From NCBI GenBank assembly GCA_015680685.1, contig MNCI01014694.1, forward strand, positions 1,276,112-1,340,111: a DNA stretch of 64,000 nucleotides. Direction: 5' to 3'. The stretch is from Gnetum montanum. Its lineage: Eukaryota > Streptophyta > Gnetopsida > Gnetales > Gnetaceae. Under the pieces are notes generated by a model. It did not search any database, was not told where the DNA came from, and worked only from the letters and a program-made list of their open reading frames with translations. The number at the start of each line of letters is the position of its first letter. Position 1 is the stretch's first letter. Of this stretch, positions 1 to 10,652 are shown piece after piece. The position numbers and the translations under genes are program-made.

Positions 1-267
1 TCTTACTATTAATCACTTTTACTTTTATTCTTGTTCTAGGTGAGTAATTCCATAAAAACACAAAATAATAAAAATCTTATGCCTCAGTCACACTTAACCA
101 TACAATTGCATTCCACAAGTGGGATTGGGAAGATAATGAATGAACAACACGCACACATTGTTTAGCTCTAGTGCACTTAGTAATTATAGGCTGCAGAATT
201 TGACCGGATTGCACATGAAAGCTTGTGATTCGTATGGTTGGGAATAGGGGTACCTTGTTGCTCATCA
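1..267 (+). repeat. 3' end of an Athila/Tat-like LTR (enters from left)
   Basis: The stretch aligns by eye with the last third of the LTRs at 10230-10492 and 19370-19626. Shared landmarks are a block reading 'cacttaaccata', then 'cgtatggttggg', then 'aggggtacc', and a terminal CTCATCA at 261-267. No primer-binding site follows, so it is a 3' LTR or a solo LTR, and its 5' part lies outside the window. Confidence 0.8.
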
Positions 268-1410
268 ATTCCTAAAGCATTGACACCATATATATAGAAG
301 TACTTGATAACATTACCTTGGTAAATATTAGTTTCCTATTGCAGATAGAAACAAATCACTTAAAGATGTAAGTTTTCTTTGTAGTTTTTCCACCATTCTT
401 GTTTGGAGCCCTTGTGTTTTCCTTCCCATAAAAAGTGGTTATATCAAATAAGTAGTGGATAGAGATCCTTGTTTATAATGTATAAAAAAAATTAAACCTT
501 CAATAAAAGAAAAAGATATTGTATATTAGCATCTTACATTTAAAATATTAAAAAAATCTATATAAACTCTAAGATAAATAGAAAATGTTAAATAAGTTCA
601 TGTTTTTTTTTTGGTACACCAAAAGGCCAAGGGATAAATAAATTTTCAATATCTTAGGTATCAAGGCTTTAAAAAAATCAAAGTACAATCTAAGTATCAC
701 AAAGATGAAAGTTTTCATGGGAATGGTGACTGCATCCCTTTGGCTTGAAGATAGCAGTATAGATTATCTACTATACTAGAAAACATATATGAATTTAAAG
801 TAACCTCCTACAAAAAGTTCAAATCTAGAATAAAACCTCTAAAACATTGTTCACTAAATTGATCTTGGAATTGAATTTTCACAAAAATATAACTAATGAA
901 CTTTCTAAACTAAAGTTTTAAAAAATAAACCATGAAAGAGAAAATTCAACGTTGTTAAATCCACTTGATCATAGGCTTTGTCCAAATTCTAACTTTAGAA
1001 AACACAATTTTTTTCTTATGGGATATGTCCAATGATCAACTTCGTGAGCCATGATCACACTATTTGTAATATTTTTCCTTGAAATAAAACTAGTAAGATC
1101 CTCTTTAATCAACCTTAAAAATAATGATGTAAGGTGATAAGATTATGGGTCTACACTTAGCTAGATAATTAATTTGATCTTTTCAAAAAGAAGCACAATC
1201 CATATGTTATTCTAAGATTTTAGAGATGACCTAAATCAAAAACCAATTTTAAGAATAGTGTGACATCTTGTTTTGGAGTATCATGACAAATATCAAATGT
1301 ATACTACATTTAACATTATACATGCAAACATAACAAGGGAAAATGCAAAAGGAATAGGAAAAAAACCTTTAGGAGTGTATGCATTGGGAATAACTAAGTA
1401 TTTTGACATC
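268..1410. other. AT-rich intergenic DNA, no gene seen
   Basis: This is host DNA between the LTR tail and element A. It is AT-rich, has frequent stops in all frames, and shows no recognisable domain, repeat array or RNA gene. Its last five bases, together with 1411-1415, form the left flank of the element A insertion. Confidence 0.6.
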
Positions 1411-1415
1411 ATGCT

Positions 1416-2300
1416 TGATAAATCCTATATTTCATAGGCTAAGATATTGGGTATCTAATATTGGGAATCCAATATCTTAGCCTCAATATTGGAGCACAAG
1501 TTTCAATATTAGATATCCAATATCACAAGATGCATGCCTACTTATAAATACAACACTTGGGTGCATGATCATTCAATTATTTTGTTAATAGAGTAGCTAA
1601 ACTCTTGAAGTTTTGTTCCATAGTCTTAGAGAACAGTCAGTGAGTGCCCACAGTGTGGATCTGAGTTAGTTGTATGGAGTCTTATTTGAGTGGCAATGTA
1701 CCTAGACACATTCCATGAATGACAATAAGATCGAGATTGATTCTTATTCATTGTATCAATTTGCTTAGATTAAATTTACTTTTTATGCAATTTAATTTCC
1801 ATGTACTTAGTTAATATTTATGTTTCCATGCATATTAATGAATTGGTGGAATGAGCATGACCAGTTTCAAGCATAAACATGTATTTGCTTGGTAATCCTA
1901 ATAGTGTTATTACTTGGTTCACCCAGTAGCGTAGCACTTGGTAATCCTAGTAGTGTATATGTGTGTTCAGGATGTGGAAAATAAGCTAGGAATGGACACT
2001 CATCACCCGTAGGCTAGTTTAGTATTTATTTTTTCATTGTTAATTAGATTAAATAATTAAATTCTCTATTATCATTAGGAGTAGCATAAGGCCAAAACGA
2101 CATCAACAATCATATGCCTCACTTTGGATTAAATCATATGTGAAAAATCTACCACTATTCCAAGTGGGAAGATAGTGAACTACAATCAAGGCATAATAAT
2201 TTAGATGTCAAAACTAGTCCCATCCATGAAATTTGACCTGATCATGCATGAACACTTATGATTCATATGGTTGGATGTAGGGGGTACCCACCACTCATCA
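1416..2300 (+). repeat. 5' LTR of element A
   Basis: The LTR starts TGATAAAT and ends CTCATCA. U3 holds a perfect 12-bp inverted repeat with arms at 1439-1450 and 1469-1480 (CTAAGATATTGG and its complement). A TATA box, TATAAATA, follows at 1553-1560. Downstream are two or three copies of a TTGGTAATCC...AGTAGTGT motif (about 1889-1955) that is present in every LTR of the family here. It resembles the 3' LTR at 7037-7918, with the differences mostly transitions. Confidence 0.92.
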
Positions 2301-2320
2301 TTGGTGCCATTACCGAGAAT
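2301..2320 (+). other. Primer-binding site, tRNA-Asp type (element A)
   Basis: The site reads TTGGTGCCATTACCGAGAAT and directly abuts the 5' LTR. It matches the Athila-type PBS (TTGGCGCCGTTGCCGGGG) at most positions, and the differences are C-to-T or G-to-A. It sets the start of minus-strand cDNA synthesis and proves the + orientation. Confidence 0.85.
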
Positions 2321-2415
2321 GGTCCTAGTTATCTAGATTAGTTATATTATAAATGATCACTATTAAGGTATTAATGATTTATCTTTCAAAAAATATTAAG
2401 TCACACATTAAAACC

Positions 2416-4375
2416 ATGTCTTCTTTACATAGGATCAATAATGCACTGTATGATGAAAACTGTCATAGGAAAAATGGTAGGTTCTATATTGAAGAAAATT
2501 GGAGTTAACAACCTCATGCAAGGGTTCCATATGCTCATTTATACCCTTACTACACACTAGGAGTATGTTCAGCTAGTACAAACAATCCTAGAGGAGATGG
2601 AGTAAGTCCTAGATCAAAGAGGGTCTCAAGGCCTATGACCTCCTCTAAACCTAGAAAAGATAAATCAAGGGACTATGGGAGGGAGATATAGGAGCCATGG
2701 TGATTCTCCTAGTTCCTCATCTTCCTCTTCCTCTTCAACATCTAGTTTTGACAAAGATGAACATAGGTATAGAGATAGAGCTTCAATATGTAGTTAAGAT
2801 AAAGATAGAAATGGAACCTAAGCATAAAATCAAAGAGATCAAAATGAGCATAAAAAAGATCATCACAATTAGACAAATAGAAATATAGATTATCACCATG
2901 ACATGTCTAATACAAATGAACCCTTGTTGGCTACTAGGGGCCGGGCATAGATTTGGAAGGTAGTTCGAATACCTCAAAGGCATCAAAGGGACAACTGCAT
3001 TAGATGACTTGATATGGACAACATTCTTAAATTTACTAGAGGCTATAATTCTAATCCAAAACATCATTTACAAACCTTCCATGATGCTTGTGCCTTGCAA
3101 AATATAGAACATAAGTGGAAAAATCTTAAGCTCTTTCCTAGGACACTATTAGATGAAGCTAAAAGTTAGTATAGATCATTGGAACTAGATTCCATTCATC
3201 AATGGTTTACAATGCTAGAAATCTTCAACAAAAAATACCAAACCTATGTGAGAGTGTCCAACTTGAGAAATCAAATCCAAGGATGGAAGAAAGAACAACA
3301 TGAATCCTTGGATGTGGCCTTGGATAGATACTATTCTCTACTACATGGATGTCCAAGCCATGATTTCTTTGAAAAAGAGTAGCTTTTCAACATCATATAT
3401 GGGCTTTGTAATCAAATAAGGAAAACCCTTGGGATTTATGCCCAAGGTTGGTTATATGAACTGAAAGCCCATCAAATACAAAGGCTAATTGAGTGGGTGG
3501 AAAATTAAGAAGGAAATCTATGTAAATAAGAGAATGTAAAGGAATATAATTGGGACCCAACTCTTCAAAAGAAGGGGATCCATATCTATGATGAGGAAGA
3601 AGAGGTAGCTCTCGATGAGATGATTTCACAAAAAACCTTGCCAATAAAAAAGTATATCGATGAGCTTGAAGCATGGATAGATAAGATGTGGAAGTTGATG
3701 AATGATAAATTTACAACTATGTGAAAACCATAGATGAGAGAGTAATGCAACAAGAATCAAGTGATCAAAACAAGAAGGGGAAAAAGAACCAAGAAACATC
3801 TAGGAATACTTATTGGCAAAAAGGCAAAATAGCTATGAAAGAAGAGGCTATAGACTAAACCATAAAAGAAGATGATTGATGTGACATCTGCCTATATGAC
3901 CATCCAAAGGGCTATTGCCCAGTCATGTTACATTTACATGAGTATTGGGCTTTTCCTTTAAATCCCAAGTTTGTAAAAAAGTAAATTTCTAGGGAATTAC
4001 CTTTCTCTCAAGGTAATTATTGATAGTCCTACAACCAACCATACTATCCTAGTGGAACTTCTTATCAACCTCAAAACTACTATCAACCATAGTGGCAAAA
4101 CCCATAGTCATGGGAAAGATCATCATCAAACTAGCACTACCCTTATTTCTAGTCAGATCCATATAGATATTATGTTCAACAACTTGTTTTCCCAACCAAT
4201 TCTACTTCCTCTACCTCAAATTACTACTACCACTCTCTTGAATATCATCAAACTGCAACATCTTCTATGGGATCACCATCTCACACCTCTCACCCTCCAT
4301 TATATCCTCAATATTCTTATACTTCCCTCCATCATATGTTGCTGCTAACAACATAGGAAGGTTCAGTACCAAAAC
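2416..4375 (+). pseudogene. gag: Decayed gag of element A
   Basis: Gag is the structural capsid and nucleocapsid protein of the retroelement. The likely start is the ATG at 2416, in the same place after the PBS and with the same first residues (Met-Ser-Ser) as the gag starts of the sister elements. The capsid core is visible around 3030-3500: 'HQWFTMLEIFNKKYQTYVRV', then 'QGWKKEQHESLDVALDRYYS'. A zinc-knuckle-like CDIC-x3-H-x3 motif lies at about 3880-3915, followed by a Tyr/Gln/Pro-rich tail to about 4375. There are many stops and several frameshifts, including a stop at 3380. It cannot be translated as one product. Confidence 0.82.
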
Positions 4376-4439
4376 ACTAATAAAAGAATGTTACTTGTGC
4401 TGTGAACATACATGAAAATGATAATGCTAGTATATCTTA

Positions 4440-4922
4440 GCCACAACCTCAAAAACATCCTTCCTTTAGAATGGTTCCCACACATGATCGCAAAACTCAT
4501 AGAGCTACTAGCACATCAAAACCTACACAAGGCTAATCTAGTGCAACACCCTTCATCTCAAAAATGATGTCTCCTAATCATATCCAAAATCCAACAACTA
4601 TCATCACTCCAACACAAGACATAAAATATGAACCTATCATTGTGAAAAGATAGAAGAATCCATGCATTATTAATAATGATAAAGGGTGTAGTTGTTGGTC
4701 AAAAGTTCAAAATATTAATACAACTCATGTATTGATCCACCATAAAGTTTAGAAACAAGTGTGTGAGCAAAAATAGGTCTATGCAATAGCCACTAAACTA
4801 GATGACACCTAGTGGCTTGGAAATGGGAGTCCAAAACCATTTAAACAATGCATGAAGGCATCCAATCCACTTATTAGCTCTTGTTCCACCTTTACGCTTA
4901 GTCATGGGGGAGATGCACCATC
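4440..4922 (+). pseudogene. Pol scar: post-protease spacer fused to integrase C-terminus
   Basis: At 4650-4830 the frame reads like the linker between protease and RT in the sister elements (compare 'TRQEGTQWLI' of element D with 'KLDDTxWLG' here). At about 4890-4922 it jumps to the extreme C-terminal residues of integrase ('LSHGGDAP', matching 'LNHGGDG' at the end of D pol). The protease active site, RT, RNase H and integrase core are all absent, so there are at least two internal deletions. The sequence of the junction shows no obvious repeat. Its translation has several stops. Confidence 0.75.
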
Positions 4923-7036
4923 CTAAATCAAGAACTAATAAGTGTTTTTCACCTTTTTTCATAAATTTCTTTTATCATTTTCCCATTTCTTTCACCATTT
5001 TCTAATTGTTAATATGTCTTTCACTTCTTGATATTTTTCTTTTCTTTTCTTTATAATTTTCTTCTTTCTTGAGTCATTTTCTTCATGTTTCTATTAATAG
5101 TATTTCCAAGTCATGATGTAGAAGTCAACACTATGTGTTGGGTTTTTGTGTTATGCTATCAAGATGATTGGGTAAGTAATTATGTAAATTAGTGAGACCA
5201 CCTCATCCATCACTCCAGTTCTCTAAATAAAAGGTCTTTATCGTAAAATTAATTTGGTTCTTCTTTCATGAAACTAAAATTTATCAATGATCATTGTACC
5301 TTGAAGAAAGAGGGAATGACCAAGTGGGAATGGCAAGGGTATGACCTTAAGGGGACTTGTTAGGTTCTCTTACTGACTTCCTTTGTGTGATTTATGACTC
5401 CTCTTAGAATGTATCATTACTCCTCTATCAACCAATAAAAAAGAAGCTACTTCTTTGCATGGTGTGGTTCCCATCCAAAATCGTAAAAATATAAAATCCA
5501 AAAAAAAAACATAATGAGAATCCAAAGCACATCCCTTTGACACAATAATCAGCTACAAGCATTGGTTATGGGGTTGGAAAGACATGTTACCCATGAATGA
5601 AGGTGCCCCTTTAACTAAGTCCCTTCCTTCTTCTCTTTTCTTCTCTTTCTAGAGTGATGATTGTTCTTTGAGGTGGTTGTGAACTCATGGTGGTTAGTAG
5701 GAAGGAACACATCAATGTGAGGTCACTGTTCATGGTATGGACTTGGTCTAAACTTAGATGAATAGGTATGTTTATCATTTTAATCATATTTTTCATAAGA
5801 GCCTATTGTGAACATGGTAAAACACCTTACATCTTGATCTCTACAATCCCTTCTCATCCCATTCATTCACCTCATTATTGCATACAATTATGAGCCTTTT
5901 AGTTTTGTGTAGTATTGTAAAACATCCCAACCAGGGTGATTGTGTGTTGTTTGGAACAAAAACATGATCTACATTTAACTTCTAAGGTGTCCACTAACAT
6001 CTCCAGAATTGGTTATGCAAGGACATTATGATAAGAGCCTGCTTTGGGGAGGACCCACTTGGATAACTTTTGTTAATCATGGCTTTGAACTAACCTTCAC
6101 ATCTTCTAAAACATAAGTTATGGTTTCTCTAAATTTATGCATAATTTTGGAACTACTTCTTATCCCTTTTAATTAATTTTTCCTACTTTTCTATCTCAAT
6201 ATCCTTCAAATTCAAAACTTTCTTGACCATTTTCTACATTAGACCTTTGATTTTCATTGTTCAAAAACTTCTACACTTCTAGAGTTACACTTATTAGTCA
6301 TGGGGGCTAGGGATGTCTAATTAGAAATTTTTCTAACATCCTATTGTCAAATAATTATGATAACTAATAGTAATTAATCAAAGTAATGTGATTAGCTTGA
6401 TGATTTTAGTTACCTCATAGCCTTGGGTATAGTACATTGTCATCACCTTGTTCTTAAATGAAAACTAAGGGATACGAAAAGGGTTGATTATTAAGGAAAA
6501 TTTACCAAAACTAATGTTGATCCTTTGGTGGTTGCAAGTGATTCTAAGAAACACCTAAGGAAGAAGATCATTTTCTAGGCATGAAAATGAAACCAAGATA
6601 GGGATAATGGATGATATGCCTATGGAAAAATTGTAGTACATATAAGATTATAGCTCAAACATTACATGTTTGCTAGATCCATGGGATGATGAGAAAAAAA
6701 TTGAGTCCATCCTTCAAGAATGTTTTGCATAACTAGAGAAGCATCGACATAATAATCAAGGTTGAAAGTCTACCGCTACTAGCGATAGCAAAAAGATTCA
6801 TCTTCAATAAATTTTTGAAGACCTCTACAAATTTTGTAATCTTCAATGTCTGTCCAGTCTTTTTGTGACTTTGTCATTTTGTATGCATTCTCTAGAATAA
6901 AATTTTGTAATGCGACACTCAAAGTCAGTTAGTAGTTAGAGTCAATCAATAATTCCATACCTTCCCAATATTTTATAAAGAACTTATTCCTCTTTTTGTT
7001 CACTCGAGGACGCATTTTCATTCAATCATGGTGGTA
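4923..7036 (+). other. 3' noncoding region of element A
   Basis: After the pol scar comes a pyrimidine-rich tract (about 4940-5095), as in all sister elements. Next is a conserved block containing GCATGGTGTGGTTCCCATC (5458 onward), then 'aggtgcccctttaac' (5600) and 'ttggggaggacccac' (6044). The final 90 bp before the LTR match the 3' ends of B, C, D and G ('cttcccaatattttata...ctcgagga'). The polypurine tract just before 7037 has decayed to GGTGGTA. There is no aORF and no convincing ORF. Confidence 0.75.
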
Positions 7037-7918
7037 TGATAAATTGTGTTTTTCATAAGCTAAGATATTGAGTATCTGATATTGGGGATTAGATATCTTA
7101 GCCTTGATATTAGAGCATAACTTTCGATATCGAATATCCGATATTGCAGGATGCATACCTGCCTATAAATACAACACTTGGTTGCATGATCATTCAATTA
7201 TTTTTTCAATAGAGTAGCCAAACTCTTGTAGTTTTATTCTGTAGTCTTAGAAAATAGTCAATGAGTGCCAGCAGTGTGGATCTAAGTTAGTTGTATGATG
7301 TCTTATTTAAGTGGCAGCATACCTATACACATTCCATGAATGACAATAAGATCAAAATTGATTCTTATTTATTATGGCACTTTGACTTAGATTAAATTTA
7401 CTTTCCATGCAATTTATGTTCCATTTACTTAATATTTACACTTCCATGCATATTAATGAATTGGAAGAATGAGTGTGACTAGTTTTGAATGTAAACATAT
7501 ATTTTTTTAGTAATTCTAGCAGTGTTATTACTTGGTTCACCTAGTAGCATAGTGCTAGGTAATATCAGTAGTGGATACATGAGTTTAGGACATGTATGAC
7601 AAGCTAGAAATGGACACTCATTTCCCATAGGCTAGTTTAGCATTTATCTTTCTATTGTTAATTAGCTTAAATAATTAATTTCTATGTAATCATTAAGAGT
7701 AGCATAAGATCAGAGCAACATCAACAATCATATGCCTCACTTTAGACTAAACGATATGTGATAAAGCTACCACTAGTCCAAGTGAAAAGATAGCAAACTA
7801 TAATTAAGGCATAACGATGTAGATGCCACAACTAGTCCCATCCATGAAATTTGACCAAATCATGCATGAACGCTTGTGATTCATATAGTTAAGCATAGGG
7901 GGTACCCACCGCTCATCA
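7037..7918 (+). repeat. 3' LTR of element A
   Basis: This is the partner of 1416-2300, with the same U3 palindromic module, here 'gatatcgaatatccgatatt' at 7123-7142. A TATA box lies at 7164-7170, and the end is GCTCATCA at 7911-7918. The right target duplication ATGCT follows directly. Confidence 0.92.
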
Positions 7919-7923
7919 ATGCT

Positions 7924-8166
7924 CTTAGGGTATCTATTATTATCTTTATTTGACATCTAGTCCATAGAGGTAATTTAGCATTATGTTTAAACTAGGACTT
8001 TATTAGAAGAAGTAACCAAGTCCCTTTCTATCTTACTTAACAATGAGTTGTTAGTCTAATGGTATGACATTTGATTTGAAAGCTCTAAGTCATGGGTTTA
8101 AGAATTTGTTTCCTAAAGCTCATTATTAACATTTTCAAAATAATTTTATTTAGTCTTTTCAAATTG
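7924..8166. other. Host remnant between elements A and C
   Basis: About 240 bp of pre-insertion DNA remain between the A and C target duplications. The only structured part is the tRNA-like patch at 8044-8113. No ORF is supported. Confidence 0.6.
8044..8113 (+). other. tRNA-like sequence, possible SINE head or tRNA relic
   Basis: TAGTCTAATGG at 8053-8063 fits the pol III A-box consensus (TRGYNNANNGG). 'GGGTTTAAGAATT' about 40 bp downstream could be a decayed B box (GGTTCAANNCC). The intervening part could form a loose anticodon arm. The acceptor stem is not convincing, so a working tRNA gene is unlikely. A tRNA-derived SINE fragment is the better guess. Confidence 0.35.
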
Positions 8167-8171
8167 CCTTT

Positions 8172-9072
8172 TGATGAGCAACGAGTAGACCTTATGCCCA
8201 ACCATATGAATCACTAAGTGTTCATGTGTAATCTGGTTGAATTCCATAGACTTATAGCCTTCTAAGCACACTAATCTCTAGGAAGTGAAACTAACCGTTG
8301 TAATCATTATCTTCCCAATTACACTTGTGAAATGAAAAGGTATGGTTAAATGCAACTAAGGTATATGATTTTTATCATTTTTACATTTTATGTTTTAAGT
8401 TGCATAAGGATAAAGAATAAGGAATAAAATAAAATAATTAAATTACTAATTTAATGTAACTAGATACACCTAACTAATCCTAACATAAGCATCTGTTCCC
8501 ACTTTCTGTACACATCTTGAACACATTTAACACTACTAGGTTACCAAACATTAAGCATCACTAGGGTTACTGAGTGTCAAGCGTATGGTCAAAGTGGCTG
8601 TACTTATGTGCATAATTAATTACTATTTAATCTAGCTTAATTTAGCTTGATTTCTTAAAGCATTAAAGGAAATAATATAAAACATTAAATGCATAAATAA
8701 GCAATTAATCTATTTCAAAGTGTTATAAGGTTTATCAAAAAGCTCGTCTTTATTTCTGCACACACTACTATGCTCAAGTACAATAGTGCTCGAATAAAGA
8801 TCCATACACTCTTTGACTCCTACTATGGGCACTTAGAAAAATATTCTACCTTCCAAATGACAAAATTGCAAGAGCTTCACTACAATTATGACCAAATATG
8901 TCATAAACACGATGGGTGAGTGCATATTTATAGGCAAAAATAGATACTACATTGATGGGGCCATGTCAACGCATCAAATCTCACATCAACAAGGCCATGT
9001 TGATGATGTCACATTGATGGGACTACATTGATGAGGCCTCATCAACGAGACTTAAGAAAACATAACTCATCA
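8172..9072 (-). repeat. 3' LTR of element C
   Basis: Read on the minus strand, the LTR starts TGATGAGTTATG at 9072 and ends CTCATCA at 8172. U3 has an 18-bp perfect palindrome TTGATGAGGCCTCATCAA at 9028-9045. The complement of the TATA box (tatttatag) is near 8928-8936. The shared GGTAACC/AGTAGTG repeats lie at about 8535-8580. Confidence 0.92.
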
Positions 9073-9310
9073 TACCCAAATGACCATATAAAAACTTGTC
9101 CTCGAGTGAATAAAAGGAGGAATAAGTTTCTTATAAAATTTTGGGAAGGTATGGGATTATTAACTAACTACTGACATATGCAACAGTAAGTGCTCAAGTG
9201 TATGAAACTACAATCATTACAAAATTTTTGTGTTCAGGACAAAAAAATTGAACACTAGGATAAAAATGACAAACACAATTCCTATGATGGCATATAGATA
9301 AGGAAGAAGT
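9073..9310 (-). other. 3' end of element C: PPT and adjoining noncoding DNA
   Basis: In sense orientation this lies between the aORF stop and the 3' LTR. It ends in a degenerate purine tract (complement of 'tacccaaa') and contains the family-wide block 'ctcgag...gggaaggtatggga' in complement. No ORF is seen. Confidence 0.7.
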
Positions 9311-9670
9311 TCAAATGATCCTAGGTAGTGGAGGCTCTTGAGGTTCTAAAGTGCCTTCTCCTACGTCAGGTGCATGCGGTGGTTGAGGTGGTTGTGGTTG
9401 TCTTATAGCAGTTGCAACCTTTGGCAGAAGATGGAAGGTGTCCAATAATGCCTTCATCTTCTCTTGCTTACTCCTAGGATCATTCATAGTCCATGTTGCA
9501 TCATGAATGTGGGCCGATGTGGGAACATCCCAAGGATAGGGCATTACTGGGAATAACTCTTTCATGTTGACAAACTAGGCAATGAAAAGTTTGCATTCAA
9601 CATCAAACACCTTTACTGCATTTTGCAACTCTTGGTAGTCACTTAGTCTCATGGCTAGGTTCTCAACTAT

Positions 9671-10492
9671 TGATGAATCATGTTTAGTTGTGCTCTGATA
9701 TTAGACACCCAATGTTGGGCTCCAAGATGTGATCCCAAATATTTGATATCGCAGGATATATTTCAACCTATAAATATAGCATTTGGGCACATGATTTCCA
9801 TATTAGTTTTTGCATAGAGTAACGAAGTTCTTCCAATTTAGCCATTCTAGAGTTAGAATATTTCTGAGTGCCCACAGTAGGAGTCTGAGTGTGTATGGAT
9901 CTTTATTTGAGCACTGATGTACCTGAGAACAATAGGGTGATGGAAATAAAGACAAGCCCTTTTGATAATCCTTACAACATTGAGAATAGATTAATGTTTC
10001 TTTTAATGTATTTAATATTCATGAGCTTTACCTTAATGCACTTTAATTAAGAAATTAATTTATAGTTGTTAATGAACATAAGCACGACCACTTTGAGCAT
10101 ACATGTAGCACTCGGTAACCCAAAAATGCTTAACATTTGGTAACCCAGTAGTGTTATATGCATTTAGGATGTGTCCAAAGAGTGGGAATGGGTACTTGTG
10201 TTAGGTAGCTAGGAAATAGATTAATTAGATATTAAATTCCTCTACCTTTCATTCTTGTTCTAGGTGATTAAACTTATAAAATATAAAATGATAAAAATCA
10301 TATACCTCAATTGCACTTAACCATATACTTGCACCTCACGAGTGGAACTAAGAAGATAGTGATCATCCCAATTAGATTTCACTTCCTTGAACAAGTGTAC
10401 TTAGGAACTTAAGGTTTGCAAAGTTTTACTAGATCGTGCATGAATGCTTGTGATTCGTATGGTTGGGTGTAGGGGTACCCTGTTACTCATCA
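9671..10492 (+). repeat. 5' LTR of element B
   Basis: It begins TGATGAATCATGTT and ends CTCATCA at 10486-10492. The TATA box (CCTATAAATA) is at 9768-9777. A possible poly(A) signal AATAAAG follows at about 9945. U3 differs from A's, with only short 'gatatcgcagg'-type elements. The leader repeats (GGTAACCC...AGTAGTG) are at about 10115-10155. Confidence 0.92.
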
Positions 10493-10512
10493 TTAGCACT
10501 ATTTTTGGGCAC
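10493..10512 (+). other. Primer-binding site, tRNA-Asp type (element B, degenerate)
   Basis: The site reads TTAGCACTATTTTTGGGCAC immediately after the LTR. It fits the tRNA-Asp-type PBS of the sister elements with several transitions and T replacements in the middle. On its own it would be weak; its position makes it convincing. Confidence 0.75.
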
Positions 10513-10652
10513 CTTTTAGTTGTTACGTGAGCTATCTAGGACTAGTGAAAATTTACTTAATTCATTGGAATGAACCTTAGAGTCATATCATACTTTAAAA
10601 TAACAACAACAATTTTAAAAAGCACATTGCATTTTTATTTTTCTAACACACA

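Larger units (their letters stand above)
1416..7918 (+). mobile_element. Element A: internally deleted Athila/Tat-like LTR retrotransposon
   Basis: This complete insertion is about 6.5 kb. LTRs of 885 bp (1416-2300) and 882 bp (7037-7918) are bounded by TGATA...CTCATCA. The 5-bp target duplication ATGCT is perfect at 1411-1415 and 7919-7923. The order is LTR, tRNA-Asp-type PBS, decayed gag, a short scar holding only the spacer after protease joined to the end of integrase, a long 3' noncoding part, and LTR. RT, RNase H and most of integrase are missing, so it could move only with help from a full copy. It carries no aORF. Confidence 0.93.
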
